Below are positions 45,418 to 58,025 of a DNA stretch of 64,000 nt, piece by piece; position 1 is the first letter of the stretch, and each line of letters starts with the position of its first letter. The position numbers were made by a program, and so were the translations under genes. The DNA is from Spiroplasma sp. NBRC 100390. Its GTDB lineage: Bacteria; Bacillota_I; Bacilli_A; Mycoplasmatales; Mycoplasmataceae. Where the stretch lies: contig NZ_CP018022.1 of assembly GCF_001886495.1 (NCBI RefSeq), positions 124,001-188,000 of the forward strand, in the 5' to 3' direction. The notes under the pieces were generated by a model. The model did not search any database, had not been told where the DNA came from, and saw only the letters and a program-made list of their open reading frames with translations.

Positions 45418-46176
45418 ATGTTATATTTATTAACAAATATTGGTGCCTGATTAGGAATTGCCATTTTATTTGGTTTAGGCGTTTTATTGGATTATAAAAA
45501 TTTAAAAAAAATTAATATTTTGACAATGACCGTAACAAGTCTATTGATTGCATTATCAGTTATTTTAACAAATTTAATCGGATATACAATTCCAATTACA
45601 GGGGGAATTCGATTGGCATTAGGTAACTTTTTGATTTTTGTTGTTGGAATGTTATTTGGACCTTTCTTTGGCGTTATGAGTGGAATTGCAACCGATACTT
45701 TAGGAGCGTTGGTTAATATTCAAGGGACTTATCATGCTGGTTTTGCTTTTAATCTTGCTTTTTATGGTTTTATGGGTAGTGTTGTTTTTTTGTTTAAGAA
45801 TCAAAGATTTTGAATTATAAAAACAATTATGTTATATATTATTACGTTTGTGTTAATTTCATTTGGATTTAATGTTTTATGATTATATTCAATTGGTTGA
45901 AATTTTGTTGTGTTAGGAGCAACGTTTATTGCAAAAGCAATTAAGTTTCCAATTCAAATGGCAATTTATTTACCAATGGCAATTTCTAGTTTTACCATTT
46001 TATATAAATTAATTACATCACGTCACAGCATTAATTTATGATGTGCAGAAAATAGATCTTTAAAATTAATATTAATTAGATTTAAAAAACGTATCAGTTG
46101 TTTTTGAGCAATTTGATTTTGAACTTCAATATTACTACCAATTAAACTTAAAAAATATAAGTCTCCTGATAAATAA
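45418..46176 (+). CDS. folT: ECF transporter S component, FolT-like
   Basis: 252 residues, six or so hydrophobic segments, 10 TGA Trp codons. The pattern GGIRLALGNFLIFVVGMLFG followed by GVMSGIATDTLGALV is typical of the FolT/ThiT-like S component family. ATG lies 4 nt after folC, with AAAGGATG upstream. With folC the pair makes a folate uptake and retention unit; the energising EcfA/EcfT parts are not in this window. A charged C-terminal tail of ~50 residues is longer than usual. Confidence 0.82.
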
Positions 46177-46240
46177 AAATTGTTTATATGTGTAAAACTT
46201 CTAAAAATCTAATAAGAATAGGGATTTTTATTAAAAACAT

Positions 46241-46268
46241 TTGTGGATAACTAAAAAGATATTATGAT
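46241..46268 (+). promoter_or_regulatory. DnaA box overlapping the dnaB promoter
   Basis: TGTGGATAA (46242-46250) is the exact reverse complement of the DnaA box TTATCCACA. It overlaps a -35-like TTGTGG (46241-46246), spaced 16 nt from TATGAT (46263-46268), 73 nt before the dnaB ATG. The same 9-mer also occurs by chance inside trxB (21652-21660). Confidence 0.55.
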
Positions 46269-46341
46269 TTTGTTAATTTATATTTACTTATTATTTGTTA
46301 GTTGTAATATTATTAATGATTAAGTGAAGGAATGTGAAAAA

Positions 46342-47583
46342 ATGTTGGAAAAAGAGGCTACATATTTAATAAAACAAGAAAGCCAATTATCAGATGATGA
46401 ACGTATGCTCCTTTTATGTTTATATCGTCCAATTATTGGGGATAAAGCACATATGTTATATATTGCTTTTACGGCACAAGATTTTGTTTTAGAATTAAAT
46501 ATTAAGTATCAATTAGACCATCTTTTATTATTATTACAAATGACATATGAAGAGTTTTTAACAGCAAAAAATACATTAGAAACAATTGGGTTGTTAAAAA
46601 TGTTGAAACGTGAAAAAGGGAAACATCATATTTTAAAACCACAATTACCTATTTCTGCAATTGCTTTTTTTGAAAATAAAATCTTAAGTGATTACTTATT
46701 AAATATTGTTGGTGCAAAGTGTTTTACAATTATTAAAGATAAATTTATTGAAGAGGAGCACCCTAAGACTGGTGATAAAATATCACCACAATTAAATATT
46801 GCTAATGTTAATTTAGATTTTGTTTATATTGATAAGTACTTAGCAACCAAAAATGCCAATCATAAATTGTATCTACCATATCGTGAAAAAATTATTCAAT
46901 TAGCAAATTATTATCATGTTTTAACAAATAATCTTGCTATTTTTATTTATAAGAGTATTGAGTTAATTGATCAAAAACGTATTTTTAATTATGAAAAATT
47001 TCAACATTTATTATCTGATTTTCATCAGAAAACAATTTTGAAAAAACAAATAACCGGAGAGCAATTAAAGTTAATTGTTAATGAAGAAAATATTGTAAGA
47101 CCAACAAATATGTTAGAAGCAAAAATTAATGAAATGACATCAATTGATCCCATTGAATATTTAACCTTATTACGAGAAAATACAAAACCAACACCAATGG
47201 AAGTTGATTTAATTCGTGATTTAATTATTAATTATTCATTAAAACCAGGTGTTGTTAATTGTTTAATTGAATATGTTTGGTTTAAAAATTCACGTCGAAT
47301 TGAAAGAAAATATTGTGAAAAAATTGCCAATACTTTTAATCAATTACAAATTGATACTGTTGATAAAGCGATGGGACACTTACGTAGCGCTTATGCAAAA
47401 ACACAAAAAAATAAAATTGCAAAAGAAACAATTAAAAGTAGTACTTATCAATTTAAACAATCAACAGTGAAAAATAATATGGCGACATTAGAATATAATA
47501 AGCTTTATGAGCAAAAACGCCAACAACGTGGAGAGGAAAAAGTTGATCTTAATCAATTATTAGATGATTTAAAAAACTTATAA
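46342..47583 (+). CDS. dnaB: Replication initiation protein DnaB/DnaD-family
   Basis: 413 residues from ATG 46342 (AAGGA upstream; a GTG 18 nt before is also in frame). Helical; the N-terminal half has DnaB-type winged-helix sequence (LSDDERMLLLCLYRPIIGDK) and the C-terminal part a DnaD/DnaB-2 domain, with YVWFKNSRRIERKYCEKIA and IDTVDKAM as landmarks. In Bacillus the protein helps load the replicative helicase with DnaI; dnaI follows here after 27 nt, which supports the call. A DnaA box lies in the promoter. Confidence 0.88.
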   Translation: MLEKEATYLIKQESQLSDDERMLLLCLYRPIIGDKAHMLYIAFTAQDFVLELNIKYQLDHLLLLLQMTYEEFLTAKNTLETIGLLKMLKREKGKHHILKPQLPISAIAFFENKILSDYLLNIVGAKCFTIIKDKFIEEEHPKTGDKISPQLNIANVNLDFVYIDKYLATKNANHKLYLPYREKIIQLANYYHVLTNNLAIFIYKSIELIDQKRIFNYEKFQHLLSDFHQKTILKKQITGEQLKLIVNEENIVRPTNMLEAKINEMTSIDPIEYLTLLRENTKPTPMEVDLIRDLIINYSLKPGVVNCLIEYVWFKNSRRIERKYCEKIANTFNQLQIDTVDKAMGHLRSAYAKTQKNKIAKETIKSSTYQFKQSTVKNNMATLEYNKLYEQKRQQRGEEKVDLNQLLDDLKNL

Positions 47584-47610
47584 AATAATCTGAAAAAAGG
47601 AGGCGCCGGA

Positions 47611-48522
47611 ATGGCAAAACTAAATTTGTTAGAACAAATTAAGAGTAATAAAGAGTTAATGCTTAATTTGCAAGCAATTTCTTTTGATATTAATGATTAT
47701 GAAAAGTTTAGTTTGCTCTTTGAAGAATATTTAAATAATTATCATTATTGTGAATCCATGCCAAATTTATCATTGTGTCAACAACAATTTAAGGGTTATA
47801 AATATTATTTTAGAAAAGAAGTTGATAAGTTATTTTTAACTCGTGTTGAGTGTAACCATATGATAACATTGAATGAAGTAAATAAAGTTAAAAATAATTA
47901 TCTCTATTATGATTTTAGTGATGAGTTATTAAAACTTCGTTTAAATGATATTAAGAAAGATGAAAACTTTAATAATATGCATCAGATTATTGGCGAAATG
48001 GTTAAATTTGTCAAAGGACAACGACAAAAAGGATTATACATTTATGGTGAACCGGGGGTAGGGAAAACTTATTTATTAATTAGATTAGCTAATGTTTTAG
48101 CAAACAATAATCGAAAAGTTGCTTTTATTTCAGTAATTAATTTAATTAACCGAGTGAAAGAATCCTTTAATCTTTTTAATAACGAATCCTCATTAATTGA
48201 TGATTTATTGCGTGCTGATATTTTGTTTTTAGATGATATTGGGGGAGAAACTGTTTCACCATGAGTTCGCGATGATTTATTATTTCGAATTCTAAATGAT
48301 CGGATTAGTCGTCAGTTACCAACTTTTTTTTCTTCTAATTTTACAACAACTGCATTAACAACAATTTATGCTAATGTTAAAAATGAAATTGGTAATAAGG
48401 AGATTAATAATATAAAAGCACTTCGTATTGTTGATCGGATTCGAGGATTAGCAACAGAATTAGAATTAATTGGAAATAGTAGGAGAAGTGATAATGATTA
48501 TGCCAAAGTATGAACTACATAA
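47611..48522 (+). CDS. dnaI: Helicase loader DnaI
   Basis: 303 residues, TGA at 48262 and 48511 as Trp. AAA+ core: Walker A YGEPGVGKTYLL, Walker B ADILFLDDIGGE, sensor region FFSSNFTT, and Arg-finger-type VDRIRG. The N-terminal ~130 residues correspond to the helicase-interacting domain, with a CxxxH pattern (VECNHM) as in the zinc-binding N-domain. It loads the DnaC-type replicative helicase onto DNA. AAGGAGG precedes the ATG. The last 29 nt overlap the next gene. Confidence 0.93.
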
Positions 48523-49099
48523 ATATTTTTTTAGAGGATATGATCAAAAAAATAATGTGCAAGATATTTTATATTTGAATGTTCAAAAATATCAGTATCA
48601 GCCCCAAACTGGAATTAAAGTAATAACAAAAGACAAAAAAGAATATTTGATTAAAAATTATTGGTTTGATTATGATAAACCAGACCCAGATGATAAATTT
48701 AAGTTTGAATGTTTTGAACGTGATTTACATCGAATTTTATTTTTAAATGAATGACAACATGATAAAAAAGCATTTATTGATAAACATTATTTACCGTTAG
48801 AAAAATTTAATATCTTAAAAGAACAAAAACAAAAAGTTCTTGCAGAATATTTGACTGTGCATGGTTTAACAGCAAAAGATGATCCGGCATATCGTAGTTT
48901 AGAAGCTTCTTTTAGTTTATTGAAACATAAACCACGAACAGAAGTAGAATATGAATTAACGGAAATGGCAGAATATTATACAGCGGAGATGAAGGAATTT
49001 GAAAAACTAAAACAAGCAAATTCAATTTTAGCTTTTGAAGCGATTGCATTAGACTTATATGGTGATCCATTATTATTTGAAGAAACAGTTGATGATTAA
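48494..49099 (+). CDS. Hypothetical protein, 201 aa
   Basis: Start at ATG 48494 with AGGAGA 7 nt upstream (a second ATG 6 nt further is possible). The start lies inside the end of dnaI, a 29-nt overlap, so translation is probably coupled. Soluble, charged and mostly helical, with tryptophans by TGG and TGA; the N-terminal ~60 residues look beta-rich (KYFFRGYDQ, YLIKNYWFDYD). Family not recognised. Genome position behind dnaB-dnaI hints at a replication or cell-cycle link, nothing more. Confidence 0.7.
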
Positions 49100-49171
49100 A
49101 ATGAATTTTTAATTCATAATGAAGATTTCTAATTTTTTGTGTTTGCTTTATTTGGATATTTTCTAAATTTC

Positions 49172-49200
49172 TTGCAAATTAGGAGATGAGGTTGTAAAAT
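49172..49200 (+). promoter_or_regulatory. Promoter for gap
   Basis: TTGCAA (49172-49177), 17-nt spacer, TAAAAT (49195-49200). The gap ATG is 65 nt downstream. Confidence 0.6.
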
Positions 49201-49264
49201 AAGAGTAAGTATGCAATGTTTTATTGCAGACTAAGTTATTAAAGTAGTAGAGGAGAAAGAGTAG

Positions 49265-50263
<999 letters not shown>

Positions 50264-50274
50264 TTGAAAGCAAG

Positions 50275-50308
50275 AAACACTAAGAATCTTTAGTGTTTTT
50301 TATTTTTT
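50275..50308 (+). terminator. Terminator of gap
   Basis: 9-nt perfect stem (50275-50283 with 50290-50298) and T-run. Confidence 0.85.
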
Positions 50309-50445
50309 TAGAAAAAGATATTTCTTATGTTATGATAATTATATATAAGAAGCTAATCTTATAATATATAAAGCTGAATAATGATACCTTTTGCGTATTT
50401 ATGCCAGTGCTATAAAAAGTTTAAGGATTGAAGGAGATTATTAAA

Positions 50446-50901
50446 ATGAAAAATCCTATTTTAGAAAAACACTTTCATAATATTCGTGACCAATTAAAAT
50501 TAGTTCTAAGTATTGAAAAAATTCGTGATTCAACTAATCCGATTCAATTGTTATATGACAATGTACTTTGGATTCGAAATAGCGGTCGTGTTATTACTGA
50601 AGATGATTTTACATATCGTTTGGAGTTAGCGTTAGCTGATACTTATAAAACATTATCACTACGAATTGATTCTCTATTGTTAAATGCTAAAACGTTATCT
50701 TATAGTTATTTTAAAGAAAAATTGGACATTAAAGTTTACCATAATAAATTGTATAAAGAGGCAGTTAAAATTTTAAAGGCAAGTTATAGTGATCGTATTG
50801 ATGACATTGATTTTATTTATATTGCTTATCAAATGACAGAAATGTTAGGAGAAGGTTTGCGTAGTATTTCTTCTCGGAAGCTAAGTGAAGTAACAAGATA
50901 A
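50446..50901 (+). CDS. Hypothetical protein, 151 aa
   Basis: ATG 50446 with AAGGAG 9 nt upstream. Soluble, helical, with Leu-rich segments; no TGA and one TGG. Nothing recognised. It sits alone between two terminators (gap's and one at 50916), 182 nt after gap, so it probably has its own promoter. The region 50330-50400 is AT-rich without a clear element. Function unknown. Confidence 0.7.
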   Translation: MKNPILEKHFHNIRDQLKLVLSIEKIRDSTNPIQLLYDNVLWIRNSGRVITEDDFTYRLELALADTYKTLSLRIDSLLLNAKTLSYSYFKEKLDIKVYHNKLYKEAVKILKASYSDRIDDIDFIYIAYQMTEMLGEGLRSISSRKLSEVTR

Positions 50902-50915
50902 ATTATTGACAGTCA

Positions 50916-50945
50916 AAAATAGTTATGTTGATAACTATTTTTTAT
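50916..50945 (+). terminator. Terminator before metG
   Basis: AAAATAGTTAT / ATAACTATTTTTT hairpin, loop GTTG (50927-50930), then T-rich sequence. Confidence 0.8.
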
Positions 50946-51052
50946 TTGCACCATGGTTTACTGAAAGTTAAGAATCAGAGTAAAGAACCTTATTTTCAAA
51001 CAGAAAATGCGATATAATTTATATTAGCAATTACAAAAATGAGAGGGATATT

Positions 51053-52633
51053 ATGAGCCAAAACAAGAAATTATTTTATGTCACAACACCAATTTATTAT
51101 CCAAGCGCCCAGCTACATATTGGTCATGCTTATACAACAACTTTGGCGGATATTTTGAACCGTTATAAAAAGTTAGATGGTTATGAAACCTTTTTTTTAA
51201 CTGGTAGTGATGAGCATGGTGAAAAGATTCAAAAGAAGGCAAAAGAAGCAGGTATTACACCATATGAATTTACAACAATGATTGTTAACAATTTCAAGTT
51301 ACTATGAAATAAGTTAGGGATTGAGTATTCAAAGTTTATTCGAACAACAGATAAGACTCATGAACTTGGAGTTCAAAAGATTTTTAGTAAGTTGTATCAT
51401 AAAGGGGATATTTATTTAGGTGAATATGAGGGTTTGTATTGTGTTAGCTGCGAGGAATTTTTAACAGAATCACAATTAGATAAAACAACCCAACAATGTT
51501 TGGTTTGTGGGAACAAACCAAAGAAAGTTAAGGAAGAAACTTATTTTTTTAAAGTTTCAAAATATAGTCAGTTTTTAATTAATTATTATAATGAGCATCC
51601 AGACTTTATTGAACCAGAAGCAAGAAAAAATGAAATGTTAAATAATTTTATTTTGCCAGGATTAACTGATTTATCAGTAACAAGAACAACTTTTTCCTGA
51701 GGAATTAAAACATTAGAAAATGATAAGCATATTATTTATGTCTGAATTGATGCACTATCTAATTACTTAACAGGATTAGGTTATTTATCAGATGATGAAA
51801 CATTATTTAACAAGTTTTGAAATAATCCAGATGTTGAGATTTTGCAGTTGTTGGGGAAGGAGATTGCGCGGTTTCACACAATTTATTGACCAAGTATGTT
51901 AGAAAGTTTGGAACTACGTCAACCAAACAAACTTTTATCACACGGTTGAATTTTATTTAAAGATACCAAGATGAGTAAATCAATTGGTAATGTTGTTGAC
52001 CCATTATATTTAATTGATCAATATGGTCGTGATGTTTTAAGATTTTATTTAGGATATGAAATTCCAACGGATAATGATGGAAAGTTTTCTTATGAAATGT
52101 TCTTTGAATCATATAATACCCATCTAGTTAATAACATTGGTAACTTAGTATCACGTGTAAGCAATATGATTAGTAAATATTTTAATGGGGAACTTCTATC
52201 ACGAGGACCATTAAAAAATGATTTAATTGATAGTTGTCTTTTGGCAATTAAAAGTTATCAGGTGGCAATGAATAATTATCAAATCTCAAAAGCATTAAGT
52301 ATTGTTTTAGAATTATGTAATAAAGCAAATAAATATATTGAAGAAAGTAAACCATGAGAATTAGAAAAGAATCAAGAAACAGCACAATTACATACAACGT
52401 TAGCAACGTTAGCTTATGTCATTGTTGTTAGTGCTTTTTTATTACAACCAGTATTAATTGATCATGCGCAAAAAATTGCGGATTACTTTAATATTGATTT
52501 ACAAAATTTAACATTTTCAACAATTTTAAGTCAAGAAATGATATATAATAAAAGGATAGAAAAAAAAGAAAATTTATTTGAGCGTTTAAATGTTGAACAA
52601 GAATTAAAACGAATTGAGACAGAATTAAATTAG
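51053..52633 (+). CDS. metG: Methionyl-tRNA synthetase
   Basis: 526 residues, full length without the C-terminal dimerisation domain; many TGA as Trp. Class I signatures LHIGHAYTT and [13 protein letters not shown]; zinc cysteines CVSCEEF and CLVCGNKP. It charges methionine to initiator and elongator tRNA. GAGAGGGA precedes ATG. It heads a run of tRNA-related genes (mnmG, cysS, trmFO, rlmB), mnmG starting 26 nt after. A TATAAT lies 35 nt upstream of the start. Confidence 0.97.
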
Positions 52634-52659
52634 TAAAATAATATAAAGGAGGGATTCTA

Positions 52660-54540
52660 ATGAAAGAATATGATGTAATTGTTATTGGCGCGGGTCATGC
52701 TGGTGTTGAAGCAAGTTTAGTTGCGGCTAGAATGCAGAAAAAAACATTGTTAATTACTTTACATAAAGATAAAATTGCCTTAATGCCATGTAATCCCTCA
52801 ATTGGTGGCCCAGCAAAAGGGATTGTTGTTCGTGAAATTGATGCTATTGGTGGTGAAATGGCAAAAGCTGCTGATGCAACTGCTTTACAAATGAAACTAT
52901 TAAATTCTTCTCGCGGACCTGCAGTATGAGCATTACGAGCACAATCAGATAAAATTGAATATTCAAAATATATGCAAACTGTTATTGAAAACCAAGTTAA
53001 TTTAGAGGTATATGAAGGAGCAGTTCAAAGTTTGTTGGTTGATGATAATAATGTTTGTTATGGTGTTATTTTAAAAGATCAAACCCAATTTTTTGCGAAG
53101 AAAGTTATTTTAACAACAGGGACATATATGCAATCATTGGTTTTGCAAGGAAAAGAAAAAAAAGCACAGGGACCCGACGGAGATATTACAACAGCAGGGT
53201 TATCAACACAATTAAAACACTTGGGATTTGAATTATTTCGGTTAAAAACAGGAACACCAGCTCGTGTGCTTAATACTTCAATTGATTATACAAAAGCTCA
53301 ACCAGAACCAGGAACTGATATGAAATTAGCTTTTTCTTATGCAACAAAAAAATTTACACCACTACAAGAACAAGAATTATGTTGATTAATTCATTCAACA
53401 TCAACAACACATGCTATTGTGCAAGACCACTTACCTTTATCAGCAATGTATTCTGGAAATGTCAAAGGGACTGGCCCACGTTATTGTCCTAGTTTTGAAG
53501 ATAAAATTGTTCGTTTTGCTGATAAACCTCGTCATCAAATTTTTTTAGAACCAGAATCAAAAAGTTTAAATACAATTTATGTACAAGGATTTTCAACATC
53601 AATGCCAATTGATGTTCAGGACAAAATGCTACGTTCGTTACCCGGCTTTGAGAATGTTGAGGTTTTAAAATGAGCTTATGCAATTGAATATGATGCGATT
53701 GTCCCAACACAGTTGGCGCACACATTAGAGACAAAACGAATTAAAAACCTATATACGGCTGGACAAATTAACGGAACAAGCGGTTATGAGGAAGCTGCTT
53801 GTCAAGGATTAATGGCAGGAATTAATGCGGTATTAAGTATTAATGACCAACAACCATTTATTTTACGTCGCGATCAAGCTTATATTGGCGTTTTAATTGA
53901 TGACTTAATTACAAAGGGGACAGAAGAACCTTATCGGTTATTAACTTCTCGCGCAGAATATCGGTTATTATTACGAAATGATAATGCGGAAGAACGTTTA
54001 AAAAAATATGCTCACCAGTTTGGTTTAATTGATGAACAAAGTTGAAACGAATATCAAGCAAATGTCAAAAGTTATAATGAAGTAATCCAATTACTAAAAG
54101 ATACTTATTTTACTACAAAGTCACCAATCATTCAAAAGTTAGCAACGTTAGAAATTACGAATATTACCGAACGAATCTCGGGATATAATTTGTTAAAACG
54201 ACCAAATATAGAGTTAAAATATTTGGAAGAGGAGTTATTACCTTTAAAGAATTTAAAATCCTTTTTAAAACAAAATTTGTTAATCAATATTCGTTTTGAA
54301 GGGTATATTAAAAAAGAACAAGAAATTGCTTTAAAAACAATTAAATTGGAAAACAAATTGATTCCTGCTAATTTAAATTATGATTTAGTCGATAATTTAG
54401 CACTTGAGGCACGAGAAAAATTTAAAAAGATTCGTCCTATTTCAATTGGGCAAGCGAATCGGATTTCGGGGATTAATCCAGCGGATATTCAAATGCTTTT
54501 GTTTCATTTAAAAAAAATGGAATTTGAATCAAATAGATAA
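52660..54540 (+). CDS. mnmG: tRNA uridine 5-carboxymethylaminomethyl modification enzyme
   Basis: 626 residues, intact with four TGA. FAD motif [20 protein letters not shown]; GidA signatures [18 protein letters not shown] and GRTG-type [14 protein letters not shown]; second dinucleotide motif TTGTYMQ; C-terminal helical tRNA/MnmE-binding domain. With MnmE it modifies U34 of certain tRNAs. AAAGGAGG precedes ATG. It lies between metG and cysS, in one direction with both. Confidence 0.96.
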
Positions 54541-54551
54541 GAGGGTGAAGT

Positions 54552-55892
54552 ATGAAATTATATAATACTTTGACTCGTGATTTTACAGATTATGGTCAAA
54601 CAAAAAAAGTTAATATTTATGCCTGTGGACCGACGGTTTACAATTATATTCATATTGGTAATGCTCGTGCTATTATTAGTGTTGATTTATTAGTTAGTTT
54701 TTTACAATTTCAAGGAATTGAAGTTAATTATGTCCAAAATTATACTGATATTGATGACAAAATTATTAATAAAGCTGCTGCAGAACATAAAACTGAACAA
54801 GAAATTGCGGAATTTTATATTCAGGCTTTTGAAGAAGATGTTACTAATTTAAATATTAAAATGCCAACAAAGCGGGTACGGGTTACTGATCATATCAATG
54901 ATATTGTTACTTTTATTCAAGCATTAATTAAAATTGGAGCAGCATATGAAGTTAAGGGTAACGTTTATTTTAATATTAAAAAATATCAAGAGGTTTATGG
55001 TTGCTTAGCTAACAAGAAGTTAGCAGAATTAGAAGTTAATGCACGGATTGACCATGATGAAAATAAGCATAGTCAATATGATTTTGCTTTATGAAAAAAT
55101 ACTTCGACAGGACTTTCATTTCCATTTTATGATCTTAATGGTCAAAAATATATGGGTCGTCCAGGGTGACATACTGAATGTGCTGTTTTAATTGATAAAT
55201 TTTTTAACAATCAAACCATTGATATTCATGCTGGTGGGATTGACTTGGTTTTCCCGCATCACGAGAATGAACGAATTCAGTTTTTTGCTAAAAATGAGGG
55301 GAAAGAAATTAGTAAAATTTGGATGCATAATGGACATTTAAACGTTGCAAATGAAAAAATGAGTAAGTCATTAGATAATAGTGTTTTAGTTCGTGACTTT
55401 ATTAAATTATATGGTGCTAATACATTGCGCTATTTGTTATATGCAACTAACTATACTCAACCACTAAATGTTACTGATACTATTATTGGAGTTGTTCAAA
55501 ATGAAATTGACAAGATTTTAAAAGTTTTAAAAGCAATTAATTTATTTTTAGCAGAATATGATTTAAGTTACAATTTAGCAAAACATGGTGACCATGTTAA
55601 AAAGGTTCTTGTTGAGTTAGAAAATAACTTAAATAGTCCTAATGTTTTAACAATTATTAGTCAAATGATAAAAATGATTAACACCCAATTACGTAATAAA
55701 ATGTTAGATCTTCAATTAGCGAGTGATTTTTATAATATAATTTTTAATATTATGAATTTTAATTTTAAATTACCAGTTATTAGTGGTGAAATTCGTGAAT
55801 ATTTATTAGAATGAATTAAATCTAAAGATAGTAAAGATTTTGTTAAAGCTGATGAACTTCGAAAAGTTTTATTAGAAAAAGATATTCTTTAA
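54552..55892 (+). CDS. cysS: Cysteinyl-tRNA synthetase
   Basis: 446 residues with TGA at 55092, 55167 and 55812. Class I motifs YIHIGNARA and EKMSKSLDNSV; zinc ligands: Cys in YACGPTVYNY, Cys in GRPGWHTECAVL, His/Glu in FPHHENERI. It charges Cys tRNA. GAGGGTGAAG precedes ATG. In Bacillus cysS heads the run to nusG, and here it is followed by trmFO and then rlmB, with an RNase III-like mrnC gene missing. Confidence 0.97.
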
Positions 55893-55896
55893 ACCA

Positions 55897-57210
55897 ATGA
55901 AAACAAAAGAAATTAATATTGTTGGGGCAGGCTTAGCTGGTTCAGAAATTGCGTATCAATTAGCGAAACGAGGATTAAAAGTTAACTTATATGAAGGAAA
56001 GGGAAAGCACAAGAATTTAGTTCAAAAATTAGAAACTTTTGCGGAATTAGTTTGTTCTAATTCTTTTCGTAGTGTATCAAAAGAAAATGCAATTGGTATT
56101 TTAAAAGAGGAATTAAAACTATTGGATTCATTAATCTTAAAAACAGCATATGAAGTGCAAGTGCCAGGAGATGATGCTCTTAGTGTTGATCGTGAGTTGT
56201 TTTCTGCAAAAATTACGGCAACATTATTAAATCATCCTAATATTTCCATTATATATGATGAATTTACAACGATTGACCCACAACAAGTTACTGTTATTGC
56301 AGCAGGACCGTTAATTAGTCCAAATTTTGAAACAGAATTAAAAAAGTTAATTGGGAACAAAGCGTTATATTATTATGATGGTTCAGCACCAATTATTACA
56401 AAAGCCGGAATTGATTTTACTAAAGCATATTATGGTGGACGCCATTCCGATCAAAAGGATTATATTATTTGTCCATTAACTGAGCAAGAATTTAGACAAT
56501 TAGTGACAGAATTGGTTAATGCGAAGCGCGTTATTATCCCTGCTTTTGAAAAATATTTTAAAGGTTGTCAGCCAATTGAAATTATGGCGCAAACATCACA
56601 GAAGATCTTATTAAATGGACCAATGAGTAGTAATAAACTTTTAAATCAAAATGGTGAGCAACCATTTGCTGTTGTCCAACTACGACAAGACAATGTCATT
56701 GATAGTTTATATAATTTGGTTGGTTGACAAACAAATTTAACATGACCAGAGCAAAAACGAATTATTAAGCAATTCATTCCTGGTTTAGCTGATGTTGAGA
56801 TTGTTCGTTATGGTGTTTTGCATAAAAATAATTATATTAATGCCCCAAAAGTTTTAAATCAGTATTTACAATTTAGACAAAATAGTAACATCTTTTTTGC
56901 TGGTCAAATTATTGGTGTTGAAGGTTATTTAGAATCAGCTGCATCAGGATTATTGTGTGCTCTTAATGTTTATCAATATATGATAGAATTACCCTTAATT
57001 AAATTACCATCAGAAACCGTTTTAGGTTCATTAATTAATTATGTTACTAATCCAAAACAAAAAGATTTAAAACCAATGAAAGCAAATATCGGGATTCTAC
57101 CAACATTAGACACTAAATTTTCAAGTAAATCGGCAAAAAATTTGGCAATTTATCAACGGGCAATGGAAAAATTAAAAGAAACTATTAAAAAGTATCAAAT
57201 TGAAATATAA
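55897..57210 (+). CDS. trmFO: tRNA m5U54 methyltransferase (folate-dependent)
   Basis: 437 residues, the usual length. FAD motif NIVGAGLAGSEIAYQLAKRG, AELVCSNSFRSVS with the active-site cysteine, GQIIGVEGYLESAASGLL. It methylates U54 of tRNA with 5,10-methylenetetrahydrofolate and FADH2. ATG is 4 nt after cysS with no visible Shine-Dalgarno, so translation may be coupled or the true start may be elsewhere. Its folate need ties in with folC/folT in the window. Related paralog MnmG is two genes upstream. Confidence 0.94.
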
Positions 57211-57271
57211 TATTTGTAGAATAATTTATTAATATTGGTTATGCATAATAAAATAGGAAAAGGAAGATAAT

Positions 57272-58006
57272 ATGCAAGAATATATATACATTTATGGAAT
57301 TAATCCAGTTGTTGAATCCTTATTAAATCCAACAATGAAGGCTAATAAATTATATTTATTAGATAAAAATAAAAATAATGATTATTATTTAAAATTAGCA
57401 CAAGATCGTCATCTGAAGGTTGTTTTTTGTTCCTTTGATAAAATGACATCTTTAGTAAAAACAAATAAGCATCAAAACTTAGTGCTAGAAATTTTAAAAC
57501 CGCAAAATTATTTGCTTGAAACAATAACTGAACATTCCTTACAAAAGAAGCATCCATTTTTATTAGTTCTTGACCAAATTTCTGATCCGCATAATTTTGG
57601 GGCCATTCTCCGAACTTGTGATATGTTTAATGTTGATGGGGTCATTATTTTGGATAAGCGGCAAGTTGATATTAATGCTACTGTTGCAAAAACTTCGGCA
57701 GGAGCTTTTAATTATGTTCCTGTTGCTCGGGTAAATAATTTGACAAATGCTGTTGAATATTTAAAAAAACAAGGTTTTTGAATTTATGCTACCAGTTTAA
57801 CAACAGAAGCACAAAAAGTGAATGAATTAAGTTATGATACCCCTGTTTGTTTAATTGTGGGGAGTGAGGGAATGGGGATTAGTCCTAAGTTACTAAAACA
57901 TTCTGATTTTAATCTTTATATTCCAACAACAGGACATCTAGATTCTTTAAATGTATCAGTTGCTAGTGCAATTTTAATTTATCAAATTAAAATACTACAA
58001 CAATAA
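57272..58006 (+). CDS. rlmB: 23S rRNA (Gm2251) 2'-O-methyltransferase, SPOUT family
   Basis: 244 residues, with one TGA at 57779. IYGINPVVESLL at the N-terminus, SPOUT motifs LVLDQISDPHNFGAILRTCD, IVGSEGMGISPKLLK and LNVSVASAILIYQ are present. It methylates G2251 in the peptidyl-transferase region. AAAGGAAG precedes ATG. Position after cysS (and trmFO) and before a sigH-like gene corresponds to yacO in Bacillus. Confidence 0.93.
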
Positions 58007-58025
58007 GTTAACATTTGGAAAGGAA

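Noticed and set aside
49101-49118. Small inverted repeat after the dnaI-linked hypothetical gene
   Set aside because: Stem without a T-run; too weak to call a terminator.
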